Source of the DNA: Prostheceraeus crozeri
Taxonomy: Eukaryota; Platyhelminthes; Polycladida; Euryleptidae
Assembly (NCBI GenBank): GCA_907163375.1
Contig: CAJQUW010004618.1
Coordinates: forward strand, 62,001-126,000
Direction: 5' to 3'
DNA length: 64,000 nucleotides
Made by a program: the position numbers and the translations under genes. The notes beneath the pieces were generated by a model that was not told where the DNA came from, did not search any database, and was given only the letters and a program-made list of their open reading frames with translations. Shown in pieces: positions 28,501 through 39,200 of the stretch (position 1 is its first letter; every line of letters begins with the position of its first letter).

Positions 28501-29131
28501 GCATTGGTAGTCTCTATCGTGCCTGCAGCTATCTTTCACCACAGACTGTCTGCTATCTTTACAAGTCCACTATTCGTCCTCTGATGGAGTATTGTTGTCA
28601 TCTGTGGGCAGGCGCCCCACAAACGCATCTTAACCTCCTTGAACGGGTTGAGAAACGTGTCAAGAATCTCATGGGTGAAAAACTTGCTAGCAAGTTGCAG
28701 CCGCTCTCCGTCAGACGGGATGTTGCAGGTACTATTTCGGTAGAAGCAGCTCTGCAGTAAATGAGTGCGTACCCAAACCTAAGATCTTCTCCAGAAGCAC
28801 ACGCAGAGCTAATGCACTCACATGCTATAATGTGAGCTTAGAACGCGCACGTACTGTGAGTCGCTCGAAAAGCTTTTTTGTTCGCACGGCACAGCTTTGG
28901 AATCAGCTTCCCCAGACCACTTTCCCTGACCAATACAATCTTGATACTTTCAAGAGGCGTGCGAATAAGTTTCTGATGGGGGCAGCTTAATCAGATTATA
29001 AGATCTATTTTTTTTTCTTTTATTTATTTAAAGTAATACAATTTATTAGTTTTTCATTGAGTAACCCCTAGCTTTGTTCATGGCTCATAGCTGTGCTAGG
29101 GGTGAAAATTCAGTAAAAAAAAAAAAAAAAA
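25590..29131 (+). mobile_element. Nearly full-length but multiply broken LINE
   Basis: The 5' part (about 25590-26345) is non-coding or weakly coding. From 26346 an apurinic-type endonuclease begins (VRISFSNVRGLRSNYDDI, PDLLALSETRLDPSVSSSDV), with VAVFGDFNVHNVDWL-type sequence near 26755. The reverse transcriptase follows: STKSSGPDGI near 27580, SSYRPISLLPIAGKIF near 27760, VALDISKAFDKVWHQGLLMK near 27955-28015, and catalytic VMYADDTHTL at about 28210. A C-terminal domain runs to 28990 ([22 protein letters not shown]). A 17-base or longer poly-A tract ends near 29131. At least six frame changes make it inactive. CR1/Jockey-like; clade unresolved. Confidence 0.85.
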
Positions 29132-29904
29132 GTGACGTTGGGGGTTCACTGTGGGATATCCTCTAAATTAACAGGAAAGAAAATTATATCATAAACAAGG
29201 TTCAAGTAAAGCAACATCCGCCACGTTTGCGCGGTGAGTCACTGATTCCTTACAATAGGGTAAATTTGCTATGATAACGGCTAAGAAGCCAAAAACGTTT
29301 ACAGTTCCGACTGGAAAACTTTACAAGTGCTTGTAGCTCCGGCAATGATTCAAATCAAACTTTTCTCTCATCTCTTGTATTTCAAACATAAGAAATGAAA
29401 AAAACAATGACATATCCAAAATAAATTTTGAACAAGATTGTGACAGCTACTTGATTAAAGCTCGGACGCCATAGCATAAGTAAGCATAGCATCAATACGA
29501 AAGGAAATGCTCATCAATTATGCAGTTGCTTGCAAGATTTCAATTTTCGTTGGTGTCTTAGCCGTAATTTAACCGCTTTTGCAACAGGTGATCGCATATT
29601 CATTCGTCACTCCCTTGTACTCCCGAAACTTTTGGTAGATTTCTCTTTCATACTTTTCTTTTTCTAGCACGCCTCCTGAAAGGCGCATTTCGTAGAGAAT
29701 CAAAACTCCATACGTACGTAGTACAACTTCTTCGTCAAGCATTGCCACCTAAAATTATTTCTTATTTCGGAATCTTGATTACTTGAGTCCTGTTTCTTCA
29801 TGATTGACGAAGGAATCAGCGACTTGCAATGGCAGAAGGATCTTCTGATCAAGTGTCGCGCGGATTTTTAGAAAGCACCTGCTTTAAAATTCATGATTGT
29901 TTAA
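29132..29904. other. Stretch without recognisable genes
   Basis: Between the LINE tail and the minisatellite. I see no domain or repeat unit. Confidence 0.5.
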
Positions 29905-30280
29905 AATTGAAGGGCCCTTCACGAGCTGAATAGGCTCCTTCACGATCTGAAAAGGTCACCTTCACAATCAAAAAGAAATACTTCACGATCTCTAGAGGGC
30001 CCCTCACGATGTGATCTCTATCTCAAAAGGGCCCTTTCACCATCTTAAAGGGCCCCTCACGATCTCAAGAAGGCCCCTCTCGATCTCAAAAGGACCCTTT
30101 CACAATCTCACGATCTCAAAAGGGCCCCTTCACAATCTAAAAGGCCCCTTCACAATTTCAAAAGGGCCCCCTCACGATGTCAAAAGGGCCGCTTCACAAT
30201 CTATAAGGTCCTCACAACGATCTCAAGAGGGCCCCTCATAATCTTAAAGGGGCTCTCACCATTTCGAAAGGCCCCTAAAA
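29905..30280. repeat. Degenerate minisatellite, about 20-24-bp unit
   Basis: About 15-17 imperfect copies of a unit like GGGCCCCTTCACAATCTCAA. Units vary in length and in the CACGATCT/CACAATCT core. Frames across it are repetitive (LKGPFTISKGP-like) and are not a gene. Confidence 0.85.
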
Positions 30281-30395
30281 TGCTTCAGAAAGCAAATTAT
30301 TTGTTCCTTGGTAGAAGATTATCACACTACTTAGTTTAGTCTTAAAAAAAGCTGGAATTCAGGATAAAACCGGAAGAGTGGCAGCCCTGATTATA

Positions 30396-32044
30396 AGGGA
30401 CCTGCAAAGCTCTGAAATTGGATTCGAGAAAATCGAATCGGTTCGAGTCAGTTGGAGTGCTAGTAAAAAATTCCTCCATTTTTTCCTTTTAATTTACCTG
30501 CAAACATCATCTTCTTCGAGGCAACGCAAGCGTGACGATGAAATGCATACTATTCCTAAATTCTCACTGACAGCGGTACTGAAGACATAGGTTGCTAAAT
30601 AAGAATTAGTTGAAGTAGTTGGTGAGTATGCCTTATTCAGGTCATCACAATTTGTAAGCCCGGGCTTCAGAAAAATGTTGGCCCACAGCCCTGGATTATG
30701 AGCCCGAGCTTCCATATTTTCATTTTCCAAACACGCGCGCTGGTCCAAGCTTATACAATAATCGCATTATGGTGCTTAAATTCTTTTGCAATCTATGTAT
30801 AACCTTGAGTGACGAACGTAGAAGTTTACATATTCTAGCCAAGTACATGTATTTAATGAATCGGCCTGAATTAATGGTAAGGATCAGAGATTTCTGCTGT
30901 CTCTGATAAGAATAGTTTCACGGACAGTTACAACATGGAAAGCTTTTTTACTCGCAAAAATCCTTTACAGTAAGTCCTCGAGTTAGAAACATTCCATTTA
31001 CGAACAATTCGTTCTTTAAATCATCAACTTTGGAACGCATCTACGAAAACGTTTTGTTGAGTACTGTTGAGTACGGGGATACGGCATTGGAAGTCGCGAA
31101 TCATTAACATTCACTACCTAGTTCATGAGGCAACTTCAGGATGTCACTAGAAGTATATTGAACTATTATAGCTGACTATAATTATTTCGTAATAATCAAT
31201 GCAGTTGTTATTATAATATACATACGTTATTATGTTCTCACTCTTCGCTTTAGCGACTAAACAATTAAAATTGAGCAATTCAGTGATGGAAGACGATTCT
31301 CCGTTAAGGTAATTTTCAATATTACACGATTTTAAGAACAATTTTCAACGAAAAAACGTCTGAAACTTTAGCATGTATTTAACAAGTGTTGAGCAAAAGA
31401 CATATGACGTGTGATATGGTTACACAGCACTAGGTCAAATGAAAAATAGAGCGCAATAATATCAGAAACTTACACCAGATGGTGATGGCAAATTTCTTTC
31501 CTTGCTTTCAGACCTCTGAGTCATCGAATGGTACGATGGTTCTTTCCGCCAGAAAACTGGCATGGGACTTCTACTTCGCGGGGATCCCTAAAATAATGAA
31601 AATAGGATACAGGATTAATCCGGATATGCATCTAATACATGTGAAGATCATCATCTGCAATTCATTTGCATCGATGATTCGACTCTCAAATTTATTTTGG
31701 TACATACTCACATGCTTTCCAAAAGATTTTTCTTTTCCTTTTCCAAATTATTCTGAAATCGTAAGCAACATTCACTTTTATATGAAGTCAGCTACATTCG
31801 AACATTCAATTGCGAAATTAGGATTTTTTATTGATCATTTCTGTAAGATCTTAATTTTTATAATTGCCTCTTTCCTTCACATGAATGGAAAACAGTTTTT
31901 TGGATTAACGTTTACAGATTCTTTGACGAGACTGACAAAACATCATTTATGCATAGCAGTTCAACAAAAACTTCGAAATTATTGCCACTTGATATAACAT
32001 GAGACGTAGAGATAAAAATACAATATAGAAGATTGTCTGCAATA
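30396..32044. other. Stretch without a recognised gene
   Basis: A 172-codon plus-strand frame (31479-31997) is the longest unexplained frame in the left half, but it shows no known motif and its base composition is like its surroundings. CAGTAAGTCCTCGAGTTAGA at 30970-30989 resembles a Tigger-type end, without a partner seen. Confidence 0.4.
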
Positions 32045-32064
32045 TTAACATAAAGATATTTTAT

Positions 32065-32704
32065 GGTGGGAAATTGAAGTAATGCTGTTGCTATTTTTTT
32101 TTGTAAGCCAATACATTTCTACGACTAAGCGTCGTTACCATCAGGGCACATATTACAAAAAGAAACTATTCAACATGCGCTCAAAATTTGAAAAGGTGAA
32201 GATGCAAAGATAGATATTTGTAGCACTGGGCTGTGTCTTTGGGAAATAATAGTTATGCGATTAAACGGCAATAGCATGTGAGTGTTTCTATAACTAAAAA
32301 TAAAAAGATATAGGATCGGATTTACTGCCGATCATGGTCATGAAGCAGATAGATCCGGATTACATGGTACCGATTGAAAAAAACATTGATCTGACTAAAT
32401 AATCAATTTCGGAATAATAATGTTTCATGACGGTGATCGGCAGTAAAGCCGATCATACATCTTTTTATTTTTCGTTTTAGAAACACTCAGATGCTATTGC
32501 CGTATAATCGCATAACTATGATTTCCCAAAGACACAGCTCAGTGCTGCAAATATCTATCTTTGCATCGTCACCTTTTCAAATTTTGAGCTCATGTTGAAT
32601 AGTTTCTTTTTACAATATGTGCCCTGATGATAACGACGCTTAGTCGTAGAAATACATTGGCTTACAAAATAAGAATAACAACAGCATTACTTCAATTTCC
32701 CACC
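32065..32704. mobile_element. Fold-back element with about 240-270-bp inverted arms
   Basis: The outer ends are GGTGGGAAATTGAAGTAATG at the left and its reverse complement at the right. The arms match almost throughout, including TGTAAGCCAATACATTTCTA and AAACTATTCAACATG blocks. Only a short interior of about 90 bp remains, ringed by GATCGGxxTTACTGCCGATC motifs. A 12-bp direct repeat TTAACATAAAGA lies at 32045-32056 and 32741-32752, outside but not directly against the arms. No coding capacity. Confidence 0.75.
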
Positions 32705-32752
32705 TTACAATATGAATTCTAATGAAGGCCCTTTTGCCACTTAACATAAAGA

Positions 32753-34267
32753 GATCTACCATAAACTAAGAAAAGGAGCAACATGAAAAGCGAATGGTAG
32801 CCTACTCAAATAACCGAAGATGAATAAGATAACAAAAATTCACAAATATAATCATTTATTGAATATAAGTTTGTTGAATAATAATGTTGAATCTCATATC
32901 TCGTTTTCATGTGAAATCCGGAGGGGTCATCAGATGAATCCACCAGCTTAGAATGATCATGTACATAAACCACGATCATGTGTGGGTTCATGTGAAAATG
33001 ATTTCATTTATGACGCTACAAACCCAGTTTTTTTGAAAAAATGGATATTATCAAATCAATATCCAACAACGCTTTGAACCGGGTTTTGAATTAAAATTGG
33101 ACAGAGGCAATAGCAAAGCCTATGATGCCTACTTATTCCAGAAATTTAAATGCAATCTGAATGCAAAAATATACCACTTCGAATGCATGGAAACACTGTC
33201 AAGTGAACATTCATATTTTCATATTCGTAGATGCTACGTATTCATAATTCGAAACATACAAACGCGTGCCTGCCTTTCAAACCGTAATTATGTCTCGCAC
33301 CCGCCAAGGAAATAAATTATCTCGGCAATAAAATGATAGGAAAATTCTGTCATATCTCGAAGAAATAATGATTTTAGTGTTCGCAATGATAGATATGATT
33401 GTAAATCGCACAAATTATAATCGATTGCGCATCAACGCAATGCATGCCTTCTATGTAGAAACATCAAATTCTAGAGGACAGCAAGGAAAATAACCTTAAG
33501 AATGAGCAACCGGCTGTGTTTCTAAAAATCCAGGCCAGGGCTCGGTTTCCACACTAGAAGAAGCGCTGATCTCAACTTTCATACTTTTCAAACACTAAGT
33601 AGTCCTTGACCATATCACGATCTCGTCTCTGTTTGACTGCGACATGCAACCATTTGCTTTGCAGCTAACCAGCTGCTATTGTAGCCTTATGATGGAACAC
33701 TCACTAAGTGTAACTGGAATACCTGGGATCGAATCCCAGCGCGGAATATCGGGCTACATATTGCATAAATTTCCGTAAATAACGGATGAAAGTATCATCT
33801 ATCGATGTAGAGTCCTATAGTCTAGCAAGTAATTACGAGTCACTTCAGACCCTTTCGACACAATAACAAGGGAGACTTCTTGTCCTTTCATGCCATCATT
33901 GGTTATAAAATAGTTCGCAAATCGCTTCATCCGCGTCTTTATTATTCTAATGATGCTGATTATCGATGTGATTTTGCTTGGAATGAAAAACTTATGTAAT
34001 CACATGAAATAAACTTCTTGCTGTATATTTCGGTCACCAATATTACTTCTACGAGTAACAAGTAGCTTACAAGAATCTAATCAAAAGAATTTGACATACG
34101 TGTACACTCAAAATTATTCAACTCTACGTGGCATTAGACTAGCATCGCAAAGCTTTTTGCATGTAACATTCGGGACCTGTTTTACATTTAATTTGGTGCA
34201 CTTTACTAATATTAGGTTTCATTCAACTAAATCCGAATTTTTAGTACATGGAAAACATCGATTTTAG
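32753..34267. other. Stretch with a SINE head but no gene
   Basis: Apart from the tRNA-like segment at 33675-33760 I see no recognisable feature. Confidence 0.45.
33675..33760 (+). repeat. tRNA-like SINE head
   Basis: A box A-like TAGCCTTATGATGG at about 33682 and a near-perfect box B and T-arm (CTGGGATCGAATCCCAG, 33723-33739) have tRNA-like spacing. The 3' strand of an acceptor stem does not follow the T-arm at the right distance, so it is read as a SINE or tRNA-like relic rather than a tRNA gene. Confidence 0.5.
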
Positions 34268-34365
34268 ATTAATTTAAAAAAGTAATCGGCCCGATTAATC
34301 GGTTACCCTCCACCGATTAGTCGGTGATCGGCCGATTATCAAAATCACTAATCGGTACACCCCAA
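34268..34365 (-). repeat. Clustered CCGATTA motifs, hAT-like MITE end
   Basis: Six or more copies of AATCGG or CCGATTA lie in both orientations within about 80 bp. Reverse-complemented, the segment starts with GGGGTGTACCGATTAGTGAT, a form common at ends of hAT miniature elements. It abuts the truncated end of the Penelope-like element at 34375 and may have interrupted it. Confidence 0.5.
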
Positions 34366-34374
34366 ATCTGTACT

Positions 34375-35125
34375 TTTAAAAAAATGTGTCACGATTTTGT
34401 CATTCTCTTTCACAATCAATACATCCAAAAATGAAATTTTCTTCTCGTCCATCTCCATTATGAATTGTATATTGCAGCTCAGTTGGTTGAGAATTTGATT
34501 AAAATCTTTTATTTTTTTATCGTCAAAAGTCCATATGATGAAGCAATCATCAACATACCTCTTCCAGCTTCTATTGACATACTCACAATCTTCTTCGCCT
34601 CATAAATTGCCTACTTTTTCATATAATTGGATTTCTAAGTAGGCAAGGGTAGGAGTTGCACAAGTTGGACCAACTACAGTACCCATTGCTGTACCTTTAA
34701 TTTGTGTATAGTGATTATTTCCAAATGAGAAATTATTGCTTGTTGACACCAATTTTAAGCTTTCAATTATGAATTCCTGCTGGAAGCGTTCATCAATGTC
34801 ACTGGAATGTTGAGATGTCCACTATTGAATTGCCTCTAGATCGTGGGGAACGTTGGTGCATAGGCTCACAACATCGAATGTCACCAACTTAGCATTTTCA
34901 TTAATGGTGTATGACAAGAATCTAAGAAAATCTAAATCATCGTTCACGTAACTTTCAACGGAATGATATAGGGTTTTAATAAGATATCCAAAAATTTGCT
35001 CAAACGCTGTGTAGGAGAATTGGGTCCACCAAAAAGTAGTCGAAAAGCTAAGTCAAAATTTTGTTCATGGATTGACTTTTTGATAGATGAGGATTTATGG
35101 ATTTTGGATAGACTGTAGAAATTAG
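34375..35125 (-). mobile_element. Penelope-like reverse transcriptase relic
   Basis: The minus strand reads LVTFDVVSLCTNVPHDLEAI, then FSFGNNHYTQIKGTAMGTVV and GPTCATPTLAYLEIQLYEKV, then the catalytic WKRYVDDCFIIWTFDDKKI and FIMEMDEKKISFLDVLI. This is the Penelope RT order, with a YVDD box. A few stops are visible, and the C-terminal GIY-YIG domain is missing on the 3' side next to the hAT-like repeat. A CACCTGAAGATT ... GCGCT motif upstream (35226-35254) also occurs in the terminal repeats of the neighbouring Penelope-like element. Confidence 0.8.
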
Positions 35126-36066
35126 GCTACTTTCTTTACTTTCAAATTTGATTAAATAATAGTAATCCTTTTATTTCGTTGTAAAATTTTGAGATATTTG
35201 ACATTTAGAACTTGATTTATACAGCACCTGAAGATTGAATACACGAAAGCGCTAGTGCTACAAATTATACAAGTTTTTCAATATTTTCTATCGTTGGTTT
35301 TTTTATTCAATAAGTTTTTATACATATTTCCAAATACCGAGTTAAGTATTGTTCTACATATAAATTCATATGCACCACATGCAAGGATCTTCTGCACTAT
35401 TATTTTATCTTCCATTCTATTATCTATTACACGAAATAAGTCTACTCCGACAGCATTCGTGTCATACAAGATAGGCCAACACATGCATATGCGTAGACCT
35501 TTCTTTCGTTAAGGGTATAACAGTATAAGAAATTTTCGTCACTGTTCTCTCCGCGTTTACTGTTTCTGCGCGATAAACCTTTTTAGTCTATTAGAAATTG
35601 TTTCATCCTTAAAAGAATGATTGAATGTGTGCATTCCAATTCATTTAAAACGATCAATTTCAGCTTTTTCTATCTATCTTTTTTATACCAAAACTTTTTG
35701 TACCCTAATATTATCTAGGGCTATGGGATTCATGCAAAATCAGTTTTAGCTTATATCTAGTATGCCTGAAAAGAAATTTACTCCTTCTAAAAATTTATGT
35801 CACTCTTTCAGCAACGGGATCTAGAAAAAATCACGCTTAGGATTTGTCCTCGAGACAGCAGTCGGAACATTTGAAATTAATCGATATCTAGCGTGTTAGA
35901 AAATTATTCTACCACAACACAACTGTACACGATATACACGATACTTACAGTATACGCAAATTGTATGTGAAGATTGAACTTTCATTTACTAAACCACTGC
36001 CTAGAAGCGATAACAAATTCACGCAACGATCGGGACGCTGAGGTTTTAGACATATTACATTTCTGA
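35126..36066. other. Stretch without recognisable genes
   Basis: Likely 5' sequence of the Penelope-like copy to its left plus unassigned DNA. No domain recognised. Confidence 0.4.
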
Positions 36067-36229
36067 TGTATCAATTTTCCGCGATGTAAGAAAAAATATC
36101 TCTCCCTCTCAATTTAAAGACGATTTTATTATTTTTGAAAATAAAGGTTCCCAACGATCCTTAAGATCACGAAAGATTATATATACATTTTAATCGTTGT
36201 TATTTGCACCTGAAGATTAGAAAGCGCTT
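36067..36229. repeat. Left pseudo-LTR of the Penelope-like element
   Basis: Runs from TGTATCAATTTTCCGCGATG to AAGCGCTT and matches 37631-37784 with a few substitutions and a 9-bp length difference. Followed by an (AT)n tract at about 36232-36253. Confidence 0.8.
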
Positions 36230-37630
36230 ATTATATATATATATATATATATACTTATCGACAAAAAGATAGTTTACAAAATAAGCTACCTGGGATTAGA
36301 CACGCCGATCACTACCAACCGACATTATCATAAAAGCAGAGCGATGAGTTGGAAGACCGGTTTCGTTATGTTAAACACTTTCTCAAATCCAATATAAGAC
36401 AGGTGGTGATACGAGTTGAAGACTGACACTGACACATTCACATAGAAAGGTTACATTGACTAGGCTTCAGCAAGCTGCGAAGATTGGTATTGGCTCTGAA
36501 TGAACCAGTGATACGCACATCAGGTAACTGCTTTTGACAATAATACACAGCTTTCTGGCTACATGCACTGAATGGTAATGTTAAGAACATTTTATTGAAA
36601 CTATTCAGCTCTTTATTGATTCCATTTGGGTGAAGGGAATTTAGTCGTTTTATCCATTTATTTTCTTTTTTCAATCGTTTTTCTGCGTTTGGGCAGTGCT
36701 CCAAAGCTGTGAAAGTGAAATCGCTGAGCTTACAGACATTGTTGAAATGCTCCGAAACTGCGGTGGAATACAATTTTTTTACATTATTGATATGCTCTGA
36801 TATTCTCATACTGAGCTGTCGGGATGTTTGACCAACATAAAATTGTTTACAACCTTTACAGTGAACAGCGTAAATAATATTACAGTTTTTACAGTGCATT
36901 CTATGTACAATACTAAAAGATTCATTAAAATTGTTTACAATCTTTTTATAAAAAAATGCATATTTACAAACTTTACAAGAACAGGGCTGAAGACCATTAT
37001 CCCAATTCAGAGGTGTTTGCAAGGTAAGCTTGAAGACACGTCTTCCAGTGTTTCTTATGTTGCTTCTTGTATAGCCTTGCGAACGCCAAACAGGTTGTAC
37101 AATTTTCTTAGTAACATTGAAGTCATCATAGGCAGAACTCTTTGTAATCCATCTATAAACTTGACCAAAAAGCAAATTTCGAAAAGTATGCGGTGGATGA
37201 AATGATTCATCCGTAAGTATACGATGAGTATCTGTATGTTTGAAGTTAACACGATATAAAATGTGTGTATCCATCTTGCACAATAATAAATCCAAAAAGC
37301 TTAGACAGGAAAAATCGAAGTTGACAGTTATCTTAATCGATGGATGCAACATGTTTACAAAATCGACAAAAGCTTTGAGTCTGATTCACTGAAATCCCAT
37401 ACACCAAAAATTTAATCGATATAGCGCAGCCATACAGATGGTTTTTTATTCAATAAATGAACATTGTTTTCCCACTCCCCCAGAAAAATATTTGCATGGG
37501 ATGCAACAAAAGCACACCCTATTGCAGTACCACGGGTTTGGAGTAAAAAATCATTTTCATAACAAAAGGTGTTACTCGTTAACAAAATTCTCAAAATTGT
37601 CAATAGACTTAAGTATTTTATATATTACTT

Positions 37631-37784
37631 TGTATCAATTTTCCGCGATGTAAGAAAAAATATCTCTCCCCCTCAATTTAAAGACGATTTTATTATTTTT
37701 GAAAATAAAGGTCCTCAACGATCACGAAAGATTATATATACATTTTAATCGTTGTTATTTGCACCTGAAGATTAGAAAGCGCTT
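37631..37784. repeat. Right pseudo-LTR of the Penelope-like element
   Basis: Direct copy of 36067-36229. The coding part stops where this repeat begins, so the element body is truncated at its 5' side. Confidence 0.8.
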
Positions 37785-37881
37785 GTGAAATTTTATGAAT
37801 TTCTCTTGTTGCCTTCAAATTGAATTGAATTAGTACTCTATATATATATAAATATATTGAACGTCGCTGGTTCAAACCTAC

Positions 37882-37923
37882 CCACGACTGATGAGGCCCA
37901 ACAGGCCGAAACATGTCTCGTGG
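37882..37923 (+). ncRNA. Hammerhead ribozyme (type I, minimal)
   Basis: All core elements are present in order. Helix I is CCACGA (37882-37887) paired with TCGTGG (37918-37923). The core CTGATGAG begins at 37888. Helix II is GGCC-CAACA-GGCC. GAAA follows, then a very short helix III (ACATGT, two pairs with an AT loop) and the GTC cleavage triplet before helix I closes. Hammerheads with such short helix III are known from Penelope-like elements and related retroelements. The neighbouring Penelope-like copy is on the opposite strand, so this motif may belong to a separate or inverted terminal fragment. Confidence 0.85.
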
Positions 37924-37980
37924 TGGCTACATCTGTTGAGATTTGATGAATTTATCAATTGCCAGGTTACTTGTCTTGTC

Positions 37981-38019
<39 letters not shown>

Positions 38020-38349
38020 AAATTTCACAATCTCTACTAACAACCTGCACTTAAAAAAAGTTCATGTTAGATTCAGACTAAGATTGTCTCTGAGAAACTT
38101 CCTAAGAATTTATTATTCAACTTCAGGTTGTATAAAAGGCTGTTCCAAATCGAGGCGGCTGGGACATTTTGTCCAGGTGTCAGTTTATCCTTACTTTTGC
38201 ATATAATTTGCATTTGCGCTTTTTATTCTTAATGATTTCCATATGTAAATGATTTCTTGGATAAATAGTCCGCGTAATAGGGTGCCCGTGTAAAAGTATG
38301 GTCAACTAAAGTAATGGTCCTTCCCCTTGAGATATACAATGTCATGATG

Positions 38350-39200
38350 ATATAAGAAGCGTGCCATTGGAGACAGAAATTATCCGAACTATTTGGCAAG
38401 TGATATACAAGGTACCTTGAATGCAGCAAGAAATGGGATACTTAAACATAGAAAGGCATCCGCACATTACGAGATCCCTAGATCGATATTGAAAACTAGG
38501 TTGAAAGGAACACACGTGAATTCGATTGGCTGTCCACGAGTATTTTCAGAGGAGGAAAAATCATTTAAGTCACGCATGCTCCTTTTAAGTGACCGAGGAT
38601 TCCCAATTAACAATTATATTTGAAAGCCATTATAGCTCCTTAACTCAATTGCGGAGGTGATGAAGTTGTACAGTTTCAAAGTCGGATCCATTCAGTGGAT
38701 GAAATGATGGCGAGTTTTATTAGGAGAAATCATCTTATGAGTCGCATTGCCGCCAACTCATAAAATGGACGAACCGAGGTGGCCGAAGTAAAGCATCAGC
38801 AACTACATTGAAAGCTTGAGTGAAGAATTGCACGACACTCCATCTAGCAACAGATGGAATTACGATCAAACAAATCTCGAAGAAGATCCACGAGGAAGAT
38901 CATCGCAAAACACTTAAGACACAATAAACACTATCAAAATAGCCTTCTGTCATGTACTCAGGTAAAACCGCCGCGGTATTGATGCCACCGTCATTTACAA
39001 ATCAAATCAAATGCCAATACAAACGCACACCTTCAGGGTGGATGGATGGATGAAATAATATTGATTGCTTTATGAAAACAGCTCTTCCGACACTCAGAAA
39101 GCAGACTGGCAAGATGACATTGATTTGTGTTGACCAGTCATCACATTTGAATGGATCAAAGATGGACTTGAAATGAAAAAATTCTCATTCCTATGGCTAG
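38350..39200 (+). pseudogene. Pogo-like transposase relic (left duplicate)
   Basis: From 38358 the sequence reads RNYPNYLASDIQGTL, then ARNGILKHRKASAHYEIPRS and LKTRLKG, a Psq-type helix-turn-helix. CPRVFSEEEKSF and LLSDRGFPINNY follow, the usual linker. After frame changes, YIESLSEELHDTPSSNRW and NYDQTNLEEDPRG appear near 38795-38890, matching the first catalytic region (WNYDETNL) of pogo/DDE_1 transposases. VYKSNQM-like sequence lies near 39000, and CVDQSSHLN near 39126-39150, the second catalytic region. Stops and shifts make it non-functional. Both catalytic aspartates are still readable. Confidence 0.75.

Larger units (their letters stand above)
24227..30395. mobile_element. Candidate 6.2-kb composite DNA element with matched ends
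   Basis: A 16-bp sequence CAGGGCTGCCACTCTT at 24233-24248 recurs as an exact reverse complement at 30374-30389. ATTATA flanks both ends directly (24227-24232 and 30390-30395), as a 6-bp target duplication would. GGGCCCC-type motifs lie inside both ends. The interior holds a mariner relic, a LINE and a minisatellite. If real, this is an old DNA transposon, with ends resembling hAT, filled by later insertions. No own transposase was recognised, and hAT normally makes 8-bp duplications, so the family is open. Confidence 0.4.
36067..37784 (-). mobile_element. Penelope-like element with flanking direct repeats
   Basis: Minus-strand coding runs from about 37603 to 36438. The RT part has LLQTRGTAIGCAFVASHANI, the WLRYID catalytic box at about 37415 and FDFSCLSFLDLLLC. 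A long frame of about 304 residues continues through the thumb (NLLFGQVYRWITKS) to a cysteine-rich linker and GIY-YIG domain (IIYAVHCKGCKQFYVGQTSR and LSMRISEH). One frame change separates RT and C-terminal parts and the N-terminus is missing. Direct repeats of about 155-163 bp bracket it, as the pseudo-LTRs of Penelope-like elements do. Confidence 0.85.

Noticed and set aside
29905-30280. CRISPR-like repeat array
   Set aside because: Units are degenerate, contiguous and without unique spacers, and the context is animal DNA. It is a minisatellite.
33682-33745. Possible functional tRNA gene
   Set aside because: The T-arm is good, but the 3' acceptor strand does not follow at the correct distance and the anticodon arm is poor. 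A SINE head explains it better.
36067-37784. LTR retrotransposon because of flanking direct repeats
   Set aside because: The enzyme between them is a Penelope-type RT with a GIY-YIG domain. No gag, protease, RNase H or integrase is seen, and pseudo-LTRs are normal for Penelope-like elements.
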